A stretch of DNA of 64,000 bases, from contig CM042952.1 in the NCBI GenBank assembly GCA_023678885.1, forward strand, positions 33,227,736-33,291,735, given 5' to 3'. The position numbers were made by a program, and so were the translations under genes. Below the pieces are notes generated by a model, which searched no databases, had not been told where the DNA came from, and saw only the letters and a list, made by a program, of their open reading frames with translations. The DNA comes from Pogostemon cablin. Its lineage: Eukaryota > Streptophyta > Magnoliopsida > Lamiales > Lamiaceae. Shown here piece after piece: positions 9,629 to 21,555 of the stretch; within the stretch, counting starts at the first letter, position 1; each line of letters opens with the position of its first letter.

Positions 9629-11770
9629 ATGGATAAGTACGAGCTTGTGAAGGATATAGGCTCCGGAAATTTTGGCGTTGCGAGGCTTATGAGAAACAAG
9701 GAGACCAAAGAGCTCGTGGCTATGAAATACATTGAAAGAGGACATAAGGTTTGCACACAGCGTGTCTATATGCAGATCACCATATTTTTATGCATATGTT
9801 GAATTCCATTTATGTTTTCCGTTAGCGCTTATGGCTGGTGGGATTTAGATTGATCTTCAGTGTATGTAATTGGGTTATTGAACTTTTTTCTGTTGTTATA
9901 TGTAATAAATTTATTTATTGAATTAATACTGTGGATTTCCTCAAGAACAGAGGCACAAATCTGATTTTGGCTAATTTTAACTGTAGATTGATGAGAATGT
10001 AGCTCGTGAGATTATAAATCATAGATCACTTCGGCACCCAAACATTATCAGATTTAAGGAGGTGAGGGACATAATTTTCCCAGAGTTTCTTCTAGTGTGG
10101 AGCTTTATGCTGACTTTGAGTTCTGTTTTTCAGGTTGTTTTGACTCCAACTCATCTAGCCATTGTCATGGAGTATGCTGCAGGTGGGGAGCTCTTTGAGA
10201 GAATCTGCAATGCTGGTCGATTCAGTGAGGATGAGGTATTTTGCCCCTTCTGTTTCTATACCGTTTACATCATGAACCACTCTGTATCCTGAAATTATTG
10301 ATCTATAATTCTTGTAATTCATTGATCTATAATTCTTGTAATTCAGTAAGCTAAGTCTTTTAGCGCTTCATGATCTATTTTCTGTAATTTAGGCCAGGTA
10401 CTTCTTTCAGCAGCTTATTTCTGGAGTCAACTACTGCCATGCCATGGTGAGATAATACTAGTGTAGAATTCACTGGATATGTGAAATTTACAATTTTCTG
10501 AATTACATGGATTATTTGGTAGTTATTGTATTGAATTACTTTCTATGCAGCAAATATGCCATCGGGATTTGAAGCTCGAGAATACCCTTCTGGATGGAAG
10601 TGCTGCTCCACGGCTGAAGATATGTGATTTTGGTTATTCAAAGGTAATGATAAACAGTTGAAGTTAGATTTAAGGTAATGAAATACAATTGAAGATTTAG
10701 GTTTACTAGCCATAATGGTAATTTTGTATAGCATGCTTTACTACATGTATATTCACTTTGTTGTTTCCTATCGTTTTTTAGTCATCTCTGCTTCATTCGA
10801 GGCCCAAATCGACTGTTGGAACTCCTGCTTACATTGCACCAGAGGTTCTTTCAAGAAGAGAATATGATGGGAAGGTAAGCTAAGTATGCCACTTATCTTG
10901 GTGGATGTTAGTGCCTAGCATTGCTTGTGTTTGTTTGATATTATTTTTTCTCTTTATAGGGCAATAGACTAACTGGCTATCTTTTCCTCCCCCCATGTTC
11001 TTACATCAAGGAAATAAATCTATTTTGACGCTGCGTACTTTGTTGCCTTTAATTTTGTCCAGATGGCTGATGTATGGTCATGTGGTGTGACGCTTTATGT
11101 TATGCTGGTTGGAGCATATCCTTTCGAAGATCAAGAAGATCCAAAGAACTTCAGGAAAACCATCCAAGTATTATTTAGTTTCTCGCTTTGGAAGTTTCAG
11201 GGGAATTTGTTGCTTATATTTGCCTGCACTTTTGTTCCTAAAACTTCAATACCTTCTGCAGAGGATAATGGCTGTTCAGTACAAGATCCCTGACTATGTC
11301 CATGTATCCCAAGATTGCAGGCACCTTCTTTCTCGTATTTTTGTTGCCAGTGCATCTAAGGTAAGTATATCGTCTCCTTTAGATCAAATTGCTATGGTAA
11401 GAGCTTTATTTTTATGTCATATTAATATAATATTGGGGGGTTGCAGAGGATTTCAATCAAAGAGATCAAGTCACACCCATGGTTTCTGAAGAATCTACCA
11501 AGGGAATTAACAGATACCGCTCAAGCTCTGTATTATCGCAAGGAGAACCCCACCTACTCTCTTCAATCTGTGGAGGACATCATGAAAATAGTGGAAGAGG
11601 CTAAATCCCCTCCTCCAGCATCCCGTACAATTTCAGGCTTTGGGTGGGGAGGTGAAGAGGATGAGGAGAAGGACGAAGATATAGAAGAGGAGGTAGAAGA
11701 GGAGGAGGAAGACGAATATGAAAAGCAAGTCAAGGCAGCACATGCAAGTGGAGAAGTGCATCTCAGCTGA
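9629..11770 (+). CDS. SNRK2: SnRK2 protein kinase, subclass I (SnRK2.4/2.10 type)
   Basis: Plant-specific Ser/Thr kinase of osmotic and salt stress signalling. Nine exons: 9629-9748, 9987-10061, 10134-10235, 10393-10446, 10551-10643, 10782-10874, 11063-11167, 11262-11360, 11447-11770; 354 residues, the family norm. Seen in order: glycine loop GSGNFGVARL, catalytic Lys in VAMKYIERG, HRDLKLENTLLDG, the DFG motif in ICDFGYSK, activation loop with SRPKSTVGTPAYIAPE, and then a Glu-rich C-terminal tail (about residues 315-335) ending HASGEVHLS. SnRK2s are usually nine-exon genes, as here. The Glu-rich rather than Asp-rich tail and close match to SnRK2.4/2.10 point to the ABA-independent subclass, which in Arabidopsis is activated rapidly by salt, binds phosphatidic acid and acts in roots. 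Intron 3 carries a perfect 24-base tandem duplication. Confidence 0.95.
10297..10344. repeat. Perfect 24-bp tandem duplication in SnRK2 intron 3
   Basis: Two identical 24-base copies (10297-10320 and 10321-10344), each beginning ATTGATCTATAATTC, lie back to back in the intron. Confidence 0.95.
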
Positions 11771-12224
11771 GCAGAGCTGATCTTCTGTCCATCAATGCAG
11801 GATATGAGTGATTTAATAATATATATCTGTAAATCTTCGTATTTGTTTGCATAAAGAGGTTTTGTGAAGATACATTCATGGTGTGTGTTCAAAATTTGCA
11901 GCTTATGGTGTGTTGGAACATTTGGCGTTTGCTTATATAAATAGGTTTTTCGTTGTAACTTACATTATGGTGTCTTTAAAACTGTGCTTAATAGGTCTTT
12001 TCGTTGTAACATGGTGGGCTGTTTAAAGAGACGCTTTTCTAAGAGTAACTTCTTTATTCACATGATTCATATCAATCCAACACAATGTCAACTAGTAATA
12101 TATTACAACCACCCTTCAATATGAACAAGACTAACAAAGATCAGGTCGAACTAGCCAACTTGGCATTACCAATGCCGGATAATCAAGGACAACCTAAACC
12201 AGTCGAACCCACAAGCTTGTCATG
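11771..12224. other. Tail-to-tail spacer of SnRK2 and TCP11 genes
   Basis: It holds the 3' untranslated regions of two convergent genes. No other feature was recognised. Confidence 0.6.
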
Positions 12225-15200
12225 TCAATCGGTCGAACTCGCCAACTGCGCATACCAAGGCCCGTGAACGATAACCGAAACCTTGGCCACAACCACCAGC
12301 ACTGATGCAGCACGCTCCACCTCATCTATGAGCAGAGAGGCCCCCACCTTCTGTAACGCCATCGCCGCCAATTCTCTTCCAGTTTTTCTAGCTCCTCCAA
12401 GCACGACTCCTCTAAAACCCAAATACACTGCCCGAGAAACCCTGGTAAAAATAGCATCTCCTTCTTGCAGACTCTTGCTCAGCATCCTTCCGATAAGCTG
12501 CTTCATCGAATCGAGCTTAACTTTATCTAATTTATCATCTTCCTCTATGGCTTCAACGAGTATGCTGACAATGTCTTGGATACCAGCATCAGCATTGGAG
12601 TCCAGACATTCAGCAAGCCGTTTAACATTGCTCGAAAGTAGGGTATCCAAGTGTGCCTGATTGATGACAATTTGATGGCTCAGAAGCGTCTGTCTAAAGA
12701 TTAACAGGCTGCAATTTAAGACGATACATAATTAGGTAGCCATCAAAATGAAAGGCATAATGAAACAAACAAATACTAGTCAAACCTACCTTGTTGCTAT
12801 CACAATAATTTTCTGAACCTGGGACTGCACGCTTCTCAGCCTGGAGAAGTTGAGATTCATTGTTTCTGGAAGCTCACTTTCTGCTAAACCAGTTAGCCTT
12901 TTTACCAACTTCAACAAGCCTAACCTCACCGACAAATCAATTGCCTCTCCTTTGCATTCTAAATGGGGATCAATGGTCTCTGCAGTTAAGATGAGAATAA
13001 TTTGAAGGATCTCAGACCAAATTAATGACTGGTAAATTTAGGAAACAATTAGGAAGATCCATATTTAAATGGAGAAACTAACCAATAAAATTGGTGATGT
13101 TCCCTGTTGAAGATGAATCAGCCTGATTTGCTCCAATTTTATTAACCAATGAACTTCCTCCTGTTCGGAGAGTGGTGGAAGGAAGAAAACTAGGCAAAAT
13201 ATCTCGTCTCCTTGTCAACTCAGAAAGAGAATTTTTATGATCGTTCCACTCCTCATCCTTGCCTTCACGTGCAGACAACATCCAGTTTGCAGTCAAGGGC
13301 AAAGCAATCAGAGCATTGGAATGGTGTCCATAACGACTGGTGAATGCTCTTCCAAGATAGTATAAAGCCTCAGATCCCTTCAAGAATGGCTCCAACATTC
13401 TGATGTGAGCTTTGCTGATCTCTTGCTTGAGTTCCTGGGCCAAAGTCCAATTTTGGTCATAATAGCATTATAAAAAGAGAAGCAAACAGTGCAATAAAAC
13501 TTGATGTCAAAATCCAAGTCAAACACAATCAAAACCTTTATTTGTTCTAGGACAAACCGCAAGCCCTTAATTAAGGCAATGACATGTGAATTCTCTGAAC
13601 TGTCACTGCTCCAACATGTCTCTGACAGATCTTTCATAAATTGCTGGTGTTTTACATTCAACTCATCCTCGTATGCCGGTGCAGAGAGCTTTCGTAAAGT
13701 GATCAATGCATAGTCTAGGATCTTGCCAAGATAATTCACATCCAATTTTCCTGAACTCAGCACCTACAGATTAACAAAATATTCTGGATCACAAAAGGAC
13801 TGGAAAGCAGTACGAGTATTTAAGACATAAATATATTAGTTACCTGAGAGAGAATTTCCAGGTCTATAGTCTCAAGAATTTCTTGTCTCCAGGTAGGAGG
13901 AGCCATTGTACAAATCTCATCCCTCACCTCCCTCATCAATTCCACAACACGTGTATAATTTGATTCTTCCTGTCTCACAGATTCAATGATGCCATCCCAG
14001 AAGGCCTTTTCCATCGTCTCTCTTATTTTTGCCTGATAAGACAAAATATCAAAAAATAAATTATAAAGATCCAGGTTGCAGTAACTCAGTACCTAATAAA
14101 CACACATAAAAGTGCACAGTGCAAAGCCACAAACCATATCATCACTTTCACCAGCCTCCTTGGAGCTATCAGAAAACGTAAGGCGCTCCCCATGAACATA
14201 TTCATTGACAATCCTAGCATTCTCCATATCCAAACTCCCCCTAGAAGATGACGAGAATCTATTGTTTAACAAAGAGGATTTAACTTCCTTAGCCTCGAAT
14301 TCCTCCTTAAACAAGGACCGCACAACCGAACTTTGCTTAGGAGAAGCCCCAATCAAGGTACTAGCTTTATCTGAGTTACCATGAGAGGTAGAGGCAGCTG
14401 GGCTTGGAGATAAGAGAAGTGTCAACAAGGGAGTTATTGGGCTCCCATTCTCCCTTGCTTCAAAAAATTTTGCACGTGTGTCAGAAAGTGCATTTTCCAT
14501 ACGCTCAACACCAGCAACTCCACTCAGATGTAGCACTTTCTCCCTCAAAAGTTTCTGATCTTCAGATACCTGCATGGTACACAACAACCACGTGAGCAAT
14601 CAGAAGAGCAGCAAACAAATTATTATAGATCATCAAAGAGGAGAAATCCAGGAGTAGAACCTGTTTCTGTATAGCTTTCATATCATGGGAGAGAGGAGCA
14701 CTATCCCCTTCAGGGGTCATCTTGCAGGTTTGAATCATAGAAAGTTCAAGACGACAAGCAGCCCTAACCAAATCCTCCTCTAGAGACTTCGCATCCTTGG
14801 CCTTCCACACTACAAAACTGTTCAAAAAGGAGCACCAGGCAGAATCGAACGCTGCAAGCTGCAAGCTGAAGGTTCTGCGTGTCAATGCTACATCATGATC
14901 AGAATTTTTATCAGGAACCTGCAACGCACCATTTAGCATTATCTTAATCAATAAATCGAACTCCTCCACAAATTTCTTAGCAGATTTTACTAAAGCCGTC
15001 TCACGCTCTCCTTGACCACTGATAACAGCATCTGGATGCCCGAGTATCATGTAAGCACAGAGGACAATTCTCACTTGGTATCTTGCCATGTGTGGAGTTT
15101 TAGAGGGTTGTCTGGTGGATGAAATGTCTTTTTGTTTTCTGCTGGCAACAAATCTCCTTTGTGGTTGCTTCTTTTTGGGGGAGGCTACTCGCTTGAGAAG

Positions 15201-17256
15201 GTGATCAATATCATCCCAACCAGAGGTATTAGAAGAGTCCCGAGATAACTTATAACGAGTCTCGAGTCGATCGAGTAAAGCCTCAGCTGTATGAAGAGTA
15301 CCAGTTGACTGAATAAGAAGTGCAAACTGCTCAAATGGCATAGACTTCACCGATATCTCATTAATATTCAATTCATCATAAGCTTTAGTAAGATATGCAG
15401 TTGACTTTCTCAGATTCCTGAACTTCCTCCAGCACCTGCCATCATATCAAGGCACCAAAATTATTACCAAAGTCAGATAAAGGACCAACATCATGGGTTC
15501 TTAAGACCAGAAAGGCATATATATGCAAAAGGAAAATTCCTCCAAAGCACACTAGTAAGTTCGGCATCGAGGTACCTAGCTAATTTTCTGGCAAGAATGT
15601 TAGCCTCCACATGCATAGCATCCCAACCATTATCAGCAGCATTATAGTTTCTTCCCCTCTGCTTTAAATATTCTGCTCTCTTTCTCCTCGCCTAGACATA
15701 AGACAATCCCAATTATTATCATGAAGAAGTCCCCTGATGAACAAAAGGATAGTAAAATAAATATGCCCATTTAACAAAAGTACCCTTTGGAGCTTGTCTT
15801 CTATCTTGTTCTTCATTTCACTTCTTTCAATCTCTCGCAGCTGATAAACGGATTTGGCAGCCTTTTGGACCTGTAAGACTCTAGCACGTGCCCGCCTCTT
15901 TTCTGCCTCTAGCAAACCCAATCGCTTTCTTTCAGCAGCTGCACGCTTTTGACACATTGCAGCATGGACTCGCTCTTTATACTTGCTCTCCCGAGCCACC
16001 CGTCGCATTAATGACTGAGAAATCCTCTCTTTAAGAGTGGCCCTCCTTTGCCTATTAGCCCGAAGGATAAGCAGTCTATTGGCCTCTGCTTGTTGAAATC
16101 GCATTTCTACCTTTGTACCTAACTCAGCAAGTTCCTTCTTCAAGCGTATTTCTGCCTGGGCTTTTGCGGCTTGCCGCAACTCATCAAGCTTAGCCAAACG
16201 CATCTGAGCATTTGCAAGGATGCTCATCCTATGATTACACATAGAAAAGAAAATTTATCAAACCACTAAAAAATACACACTCAATTGTTTACTTATGTTA
16301 TTTCACAATCACAATTTCTTGAATAATTTTAGTCACGGTTCACCTCTTCTCTTCAGCAGCCAGAAGCTTAGCCTCCAGCCTTTGCCCAGGATCATCTTCA
16401 TTAGATGAAGATCGCGAAGGGCTTCGAATCTTAGGCCTAGCCTTGCTTGATAAATTTTCATAGAACTTCTGCAGTTTGATAACAATGTCAGCTTATCAAC
16501 CCTTCTCAATACAAAAACGTTTATCAAATCAAAATACCGAGAAGTAAGCTTGTCTTACAGGAATTATATGATTAAAACAGAACATACATCATGGAACCGT
16601 ATGACATAGAAAATTGAAAACAACGTTAACCAGAAAGGAAAATGAGACAGAAGATGAAAAGGTTCAACATGCTATGTGTGTGTATTTTTTCTTTTGCTTT
16701 TGCTTTCATTTCTTCCATTTTATTGGTGGGGCTTAAGAACAGAATCTAGTAGTACCAACTTTTACCTAACAGCAGAACCAAACCTTCTTTAGAAAGAGTA
16801 GCAAAAACAGCAATAAATCAAGAACTAAGAGCCAGAGAAGTTCTCCATTAATTTTAAGAAACATATAAAGAGTAGCGTAAAATGAATAATTCAAACCAGA
16901 ATTAACTTGAAACGTTAAAAAGAACTGTTTGGTGGGACACAGACAAAGGATTCGCTGGACGAATTGTGCGTGTGACGATCAAGAAAATCAGATTCTTGAT
17001 TAAATTAAAGAGAACCCTTCAAGGCAGAGATAAGACAGAAAGAAGAAAATAAAATCAAGACCTGACGTCGAAGATCAGCCTCCCGAAGTTTTGCTTCGAT
17101 TTCCTCAACAGTAGAACGCGGCGGCGTCTTCGGCTCCGAAAGCCTCCTTCGCAGCCACGTAGGCAAAGTCGGCGGCGAGCACGACAAAACCTCGTCGCTC
17201 ACCGGAAATTCCATGGCAATTCCAGCCACCGGCCTCCCCCTCTCCGGCGACTCCAT
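12225..17256 (-). CDS. T-complex protein 11 (TCP11) domain protein
   Basis: A large plant TCP11-family protein like Arabidopsis At1g22930/At4g09150; molecular function is poorly known. Eleven exons in transcript order: 17256-17062, 16468-16344, 16228-15784, 15691-15576, 15435-14661, 14569-14135, 14032-13844, 13763-13536, 13434-13083, 12979-12790, 12708-12225; all phases close, giving 1177 residues. The N-terminus reads MESPERGRPVAGIAMEFPV and then RRRLSEPKTPPRSTVEEIE. About residues 65-300 are Lys/Arg/Glu-rich with heptad character (RFQQAEANRLLILRANRQRR), a likely long coiled coil. The C-terminal half (from WDGIIESVRQEE onward) is the TCP11 domain. I took the ATG at 17256; the codon before it is GTG. 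The leader contains a 17-base poly-G run (plus strand) at 17470-17486. Confidence 0.9.
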
Positions 17257-17469
17257 CACTGAGAATCAAAATTAAGCTGATGAAGAAACCCCCAACAACA
17301 CGATCAATCCACTATTCACAAACAAAAACCACTGACAGTCCGAAAATCTCCAACCCCAACCGATAATATACAATAAATCAATCAATTAATACTGCACAAA
17401 GAATAATCAAAACCCTGCGCGTGTATGCACACAGATGTCTTGATAGACAGAGAAAGGATGAGAGAGAGA

Positions 17470-17486
17470 GGGGGGGGGGGGGGGGG
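17470..17486. repeat. Poly-G run beside a (GA)n tract
   Basis: Seventeen consecutive G on the plus strand follow a short GA run. On the transcript strand of the TCP11 gene this is a poly-C plus TC tract about 215 bases upstream of the start codon. Confidence 0.9.
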
Positions 17487-17743
17487 AAGGTTCGTGAAAC
17501 GACGATTGAAATGAAATGCGATGTTGTTTTGTTGTGTGCGGGATAAGAGTTTATGGCCTTTTCGCTTTTGTATAGAAATCGTGTTTACAGTAAAGAAAAT
17601 GGTTTAATTATTTAGAAGAAGCGTAAATAGGTTGCGTCAAGAAACGTGTGTAGTGTGATTGCAAACGCCGCCACGTCATCCAACGGCACAATTGTTTGGA
17701 TTTTAATTAATGTTGCACGTTGTTATTTGACCTGACCTTAACA

Positions 17744-17770
17744 ATCCAATCCAATCCAATCCAATCCAAT
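17744..17770. repeat. (CAATC)n pentanucleotide repeat
   Basis: Five to six tandem copies of the 5-base unit AATCC lie upstream of the TCP11 gene. Confidence 0.9.
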
Positions 17771-19739
17771 CTATTAAGGCGATCTCAATGTAAAATCTAC
17801 TCTATTAATGACATAAATCGATTATGAGATTTTTCCAGCGCTAGGTTTACAAAATTTTGACCCAATTTTTTCCGATAATTATTGTTGCTCCCTCCATCCC
17901 ACACAAACGTTTACATATTTCCTCTTTAAGCGTTTCATAAAAGAGCTAGTCTCCTAGAGATCCTATGATTTACATGCTAAATTATGTAAATCAAGTTTAT
18001 AAAAGTATTTGTGCATCATATTTCATGTCACAACATATTATATTTTTTAAATGTTATTTAAGACACTATATTCTCAATTTGTATTATATAAGATGTGTGT
18101 TCAATTTATGGTCAAATAAATAAATTTGATTCCTTGGTGGTTTTAAAGAAGCATTTGTATGTGTACGTGCCATCAACAAATTGATCAAATAATTGGGTCC
18201 CTACCACTAAACACACACTACACAATTTACACAAAATAAAATTTTTTAACTTGTATAACCATAATGAAATAATAAAAAATAAATAAAAATTATAAGAGTA
18301 CAACTTAAATTTATTATATGGAGTCCAAGTTTATGAAAGCAACCTCGTGTGAGTTATTGATCGATTTCATAATAATTATCTTTTAGTTTTTATCATTTTT
18401 GTATATATTATGAAAGATTCATCAAATAATTTAATTAAATAATTATAACTCTTGATAATCAATTATAAATTTTTATTAAAATATGAAGTAACACTTTTCC
18501 ATGTAACGAAGTGTTCGCTACCTATTGAAAATTGGAGATGATTTCATGAACCATTTTCAATGGTAAAAAGTTATTATTTGTATTTTTTTAAGGCGTAAGT
18601 GGTAAGGTGATGGAAATCAACACAATTATAATTATAATTATGGCACAAGAAAAGGTAAGTTTCATGTGGCAAATAATGATATTGTTGTTTATTTTCTCCA
18701 ATTCCATCAATTCAACCACTAATTATGATGAATAGAATTCTCAGTTTTTTTATATTTAGCAAGAAAGACAACATTTTAATTTATTTGTCTTAAAACAATA
18801 CTTACATGAAATCGTTATACATAATTGTTTTTATATTTTTTTAAAATAATTATTATTTTTTATAAATTAATATATTACTCATTTCGTTCCACATTAAAGT
18901 TCACATTAGTATTTATTTTCGTTCATATTAAATTTCATCACAGCATCATATCAATTCTCAATTTTAAATACCATTTTAATTACAAATTTATCACTGTTAT
19001 CTAACATAGATGACTACTTTATAATTTATTTTTCACATAATAAAAGAGAGTATATTACCCTAAAAACCTCAAAAAATTGATCAAAAAATTAATTTTTCCT
19101 GAACTCCATATTTAAAGTAATGGTGCAAACATACATGAGACAACAGAAATATTATTTTAAATTAAAAATGTCATCATAATTTTTTTTATTACTACGAATT
19201 ATTTATAAAAAATTACTGCAACACTATTATTTTTCATTAATTTAAACATTATTTTTATTAAAATATTATGACTTTTATCTTTTTTATAAAAGTTTTACTT
19301 TAACACAACTATTTTTATTGAAAATATTTTTTATTTCTTTATGACTTATTCTGACAAAGTTGAGTAAATTTACAATAAATTTAAATGATGAAAAATGAGA
19401 TAATCCTAATTGTTCTTTAGAAAAAATCTGATATTTGCGTACATTGGGTTATGAATATTTATTTTTAAATATTGGATAATGAAATGAAAGAAGTCATAGT
19501 CAGATTCAATGATTAGTTCCATATTTTAATTTTAACAGACCTAATATACCTTATTTTTATGTATTTTAATTTAATATAATTCATGTATACCAATATTGAA
19601 TTATATAACTAGTTATATATTGCTAGCAATGATGAGTTGAATTTTAAAAGAAGCAGTGGGACAATCGTGTTCCTGGGTTTTTGCTAATTACTGTAATGTT
19701 TAATTTTCTTATAATAAATGTTTTAATTAGACTCCTTAA

Positions 19740-20422
19740 GCATAATTTTTTCAAAAGCGCCAGAATCGCACCAAATTGCACCGCCACTAACAATATAATT
19801 ACGTAAACCGTACCGCCGTAACAGTGCGATTTTGATTTTTCCCTAAAATTGCACCGCACCGCACCGCCTACATATATTATGCACATGTATACTATATGTA
19901 TGAGATTTAAACTAATTTAAATGTTAGAATCTCAACTTGTTATACTCTTGTAAACCTTTGCTATTGTCAAAATTTATGATCGTTAAATTTTCTAACAAAT
20001 GATGATAACTTTAAAAAAACATTCATGATACTTTATTATTTAAACTCTATAGAGACATTTAAATTCATTATTAGAATGAGATATAATAAATTTAAAATAA
20101 AAAATGAGTTCTTAATATCAATAAATTGATTTAGACTATTTTATAATTATAAAATTGTAATTGTTATCATGGGTTACTAAAGTACATTTATGGAAACATG
20201 TATATTTATATATATTTAAGTTTCATATTATTTATATAGTTGTATTCAATCTTATTATTAAAAACGCTAAACCGTCCAAACCGACCTCCAAACCGCAAAA
20301 AACCGATCGATGAATTATAGTTGAAAAACCGTGGTTTTAAACTAAACGTAAAATCAAACCGCCATAGCAATGCAATTTAAATTTTATCGAAAAATCGCCA
20401 AAACCGCACCGTGATCACCCCT
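19740..20422. mobile_element. Possible non-autonomous transposon rich in ACCGCACCG motifs
   Basis: A 683-base block with GC-richer ends full of ACCGCACCG/AACCGC motifs, and an AT-rich middle. It is flanked by the same 9 bases, ACTCCTTAA, at 19731-19739 and 20423-20431. The right end read outward is TAGGGGTGATCACGG, like the start of many plant hAT elements. The left end does not form a clear inverted repeat with it, so the family is uncertain. Confidence 0.45.
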
Positions 20423-20636
20423 ACTCCTTAATCCTCGGGCTCATTTTTTATTTTAACGTTTAAGACATTTCTGCATATTTTTATTTATTAATAAAAAAAA
20501 TACATTATATATCTTACTTATTATTTATAAATAAAATCATAACAACTTTATTTATTTTTTATATTTTATTCATAATTTTCAGTAATTTTATTTTTTTTTT
20601 AAATTACCAAACTTACCCATACGTTTCTCTTATATA

Positions 20637-20881
20637 CTCCCTCCGTCCCGTTTCAAACTTTACATTTGTCTTTTGCACGTAGATTAATGAATGCAGTATT
20701 TTAATGTGTAGTGAAGTGAAACATATAATATTTTGATGTAAAATGGGTAAGTGTATTAGTGTGATTTGTGGACCCATGGAGAGATTTTTTTTTAATTAAT
20801 ATGTGTGGGTCCCATTTATCATAAAACGAAACATAAAGATTGAAATAAAAATATGTAAAGATTGAAATGAGACGGAGTGAG
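20637..20881. mobile_element. Stowaway-type MITE
   Basis: A 245-bp element, CTCCCTCCGTCCCG at the left and GAGACGGAGTGAG at the right, flanked by TA on both sides (20635-20636, 20882-20883). The interior (GTAAGTGTATTAGTGTGAT, CCATGGAGAGA) is shared with the element at 27387-27604, so they are one family. Confidence 0.85.
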
Positions 20882-21013
20882 TATGTTCCATTCATTGCAC
20901 ACTTAACTGCACTAGCATTGTAAATACGTAATTTTTTAAAAATTTATATATTTATCAATTTTATTAATTTTTTAGAGATATTATAATATTTTTTAGGTAA
21001 TAAAAAAAGACTA

Positions 21014-21553
21014 CTTCATCCGTTCCACTTATTTTACCCACTTTCCATTTTGGGATGTCCCACGTATTTTTACCCATTCCATTAATGGTAAAAATGCATA
21101 ATATTTTATTAGCTACTTTTTACAACCTCAACAACTTTAATTACTCCCTGCGTCCCTGTATACATTTTTCCATTTTAGTGCGTCCCAAAACAAAGTATAT
21201 ATTTCATTTTTTGATTGATGTGACCCACACAATACTATTATTATATCCACATGGTCTAACACATTACACTAATACAACTACCCACTACACATTAAAATAT
21301 CATTTATCTCACTTCACTACACATTAAAATATTATACTCCTTAATCTCCGTGTAAAAAGTAAACGTATACCTTGTTTCGGGACGGAGGGAGTACTTTTTT
21401 ACACTTTATTTATCATTCTCAACAACTTTATTTACTTTTTCTTTTTAAAATACTAATTTATCCCTACTTTTTCTTACATTATATATTAAAAAAATAACAC
21501 GTCTTAATCTCCGTGCCTATACAAATGAGTGAAAATACCCGGGACGAATGGAG
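21014..21553. mobile_element. Stowaway-type MITE interrupted by a second MITE
   Basis: The outer element is flanked by TA (21012-21013, 21554-21555). Without the inner insertion (21144-21391 plus one TA) it is 290 bp. It then matches, in inverse orientation and nearly end to end, the 291-bp element at 56361-56651. Confidence 0.85.
21144..21391. mobile_element. Stowaway-type MITE inserted into another MITE
   Basis: A 248-bp element starting CTCCCTGCGTCCC and ending GGGACGGAGGGAG, flanked by TA at 21142-21143 and 21392-21393. The interior reads, in reverse, like the family at 20637 and 27387 (CACGGAGATTAA). The uninterrupted target (AATTACTTTTTTACAC-like) is seen in the 56-kb copy of the host MITE. 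Confidence 0.88.
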
Positions 21554-21555
21554 TA

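Larger units (their letters stand above)
17257..19730. other. Intergenic, AT-rich, degenerate MITE ends
   Basis: Promoter of the TCP11 gene followed by AT-rich DNA. Isolated MITE-like ends occur (GCTCCCTCCATCCCAC near 17885; TACTCATTTCGTTCCAC near 18876) without convincing partners. No gene was recognised. Confidence 0.5.
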
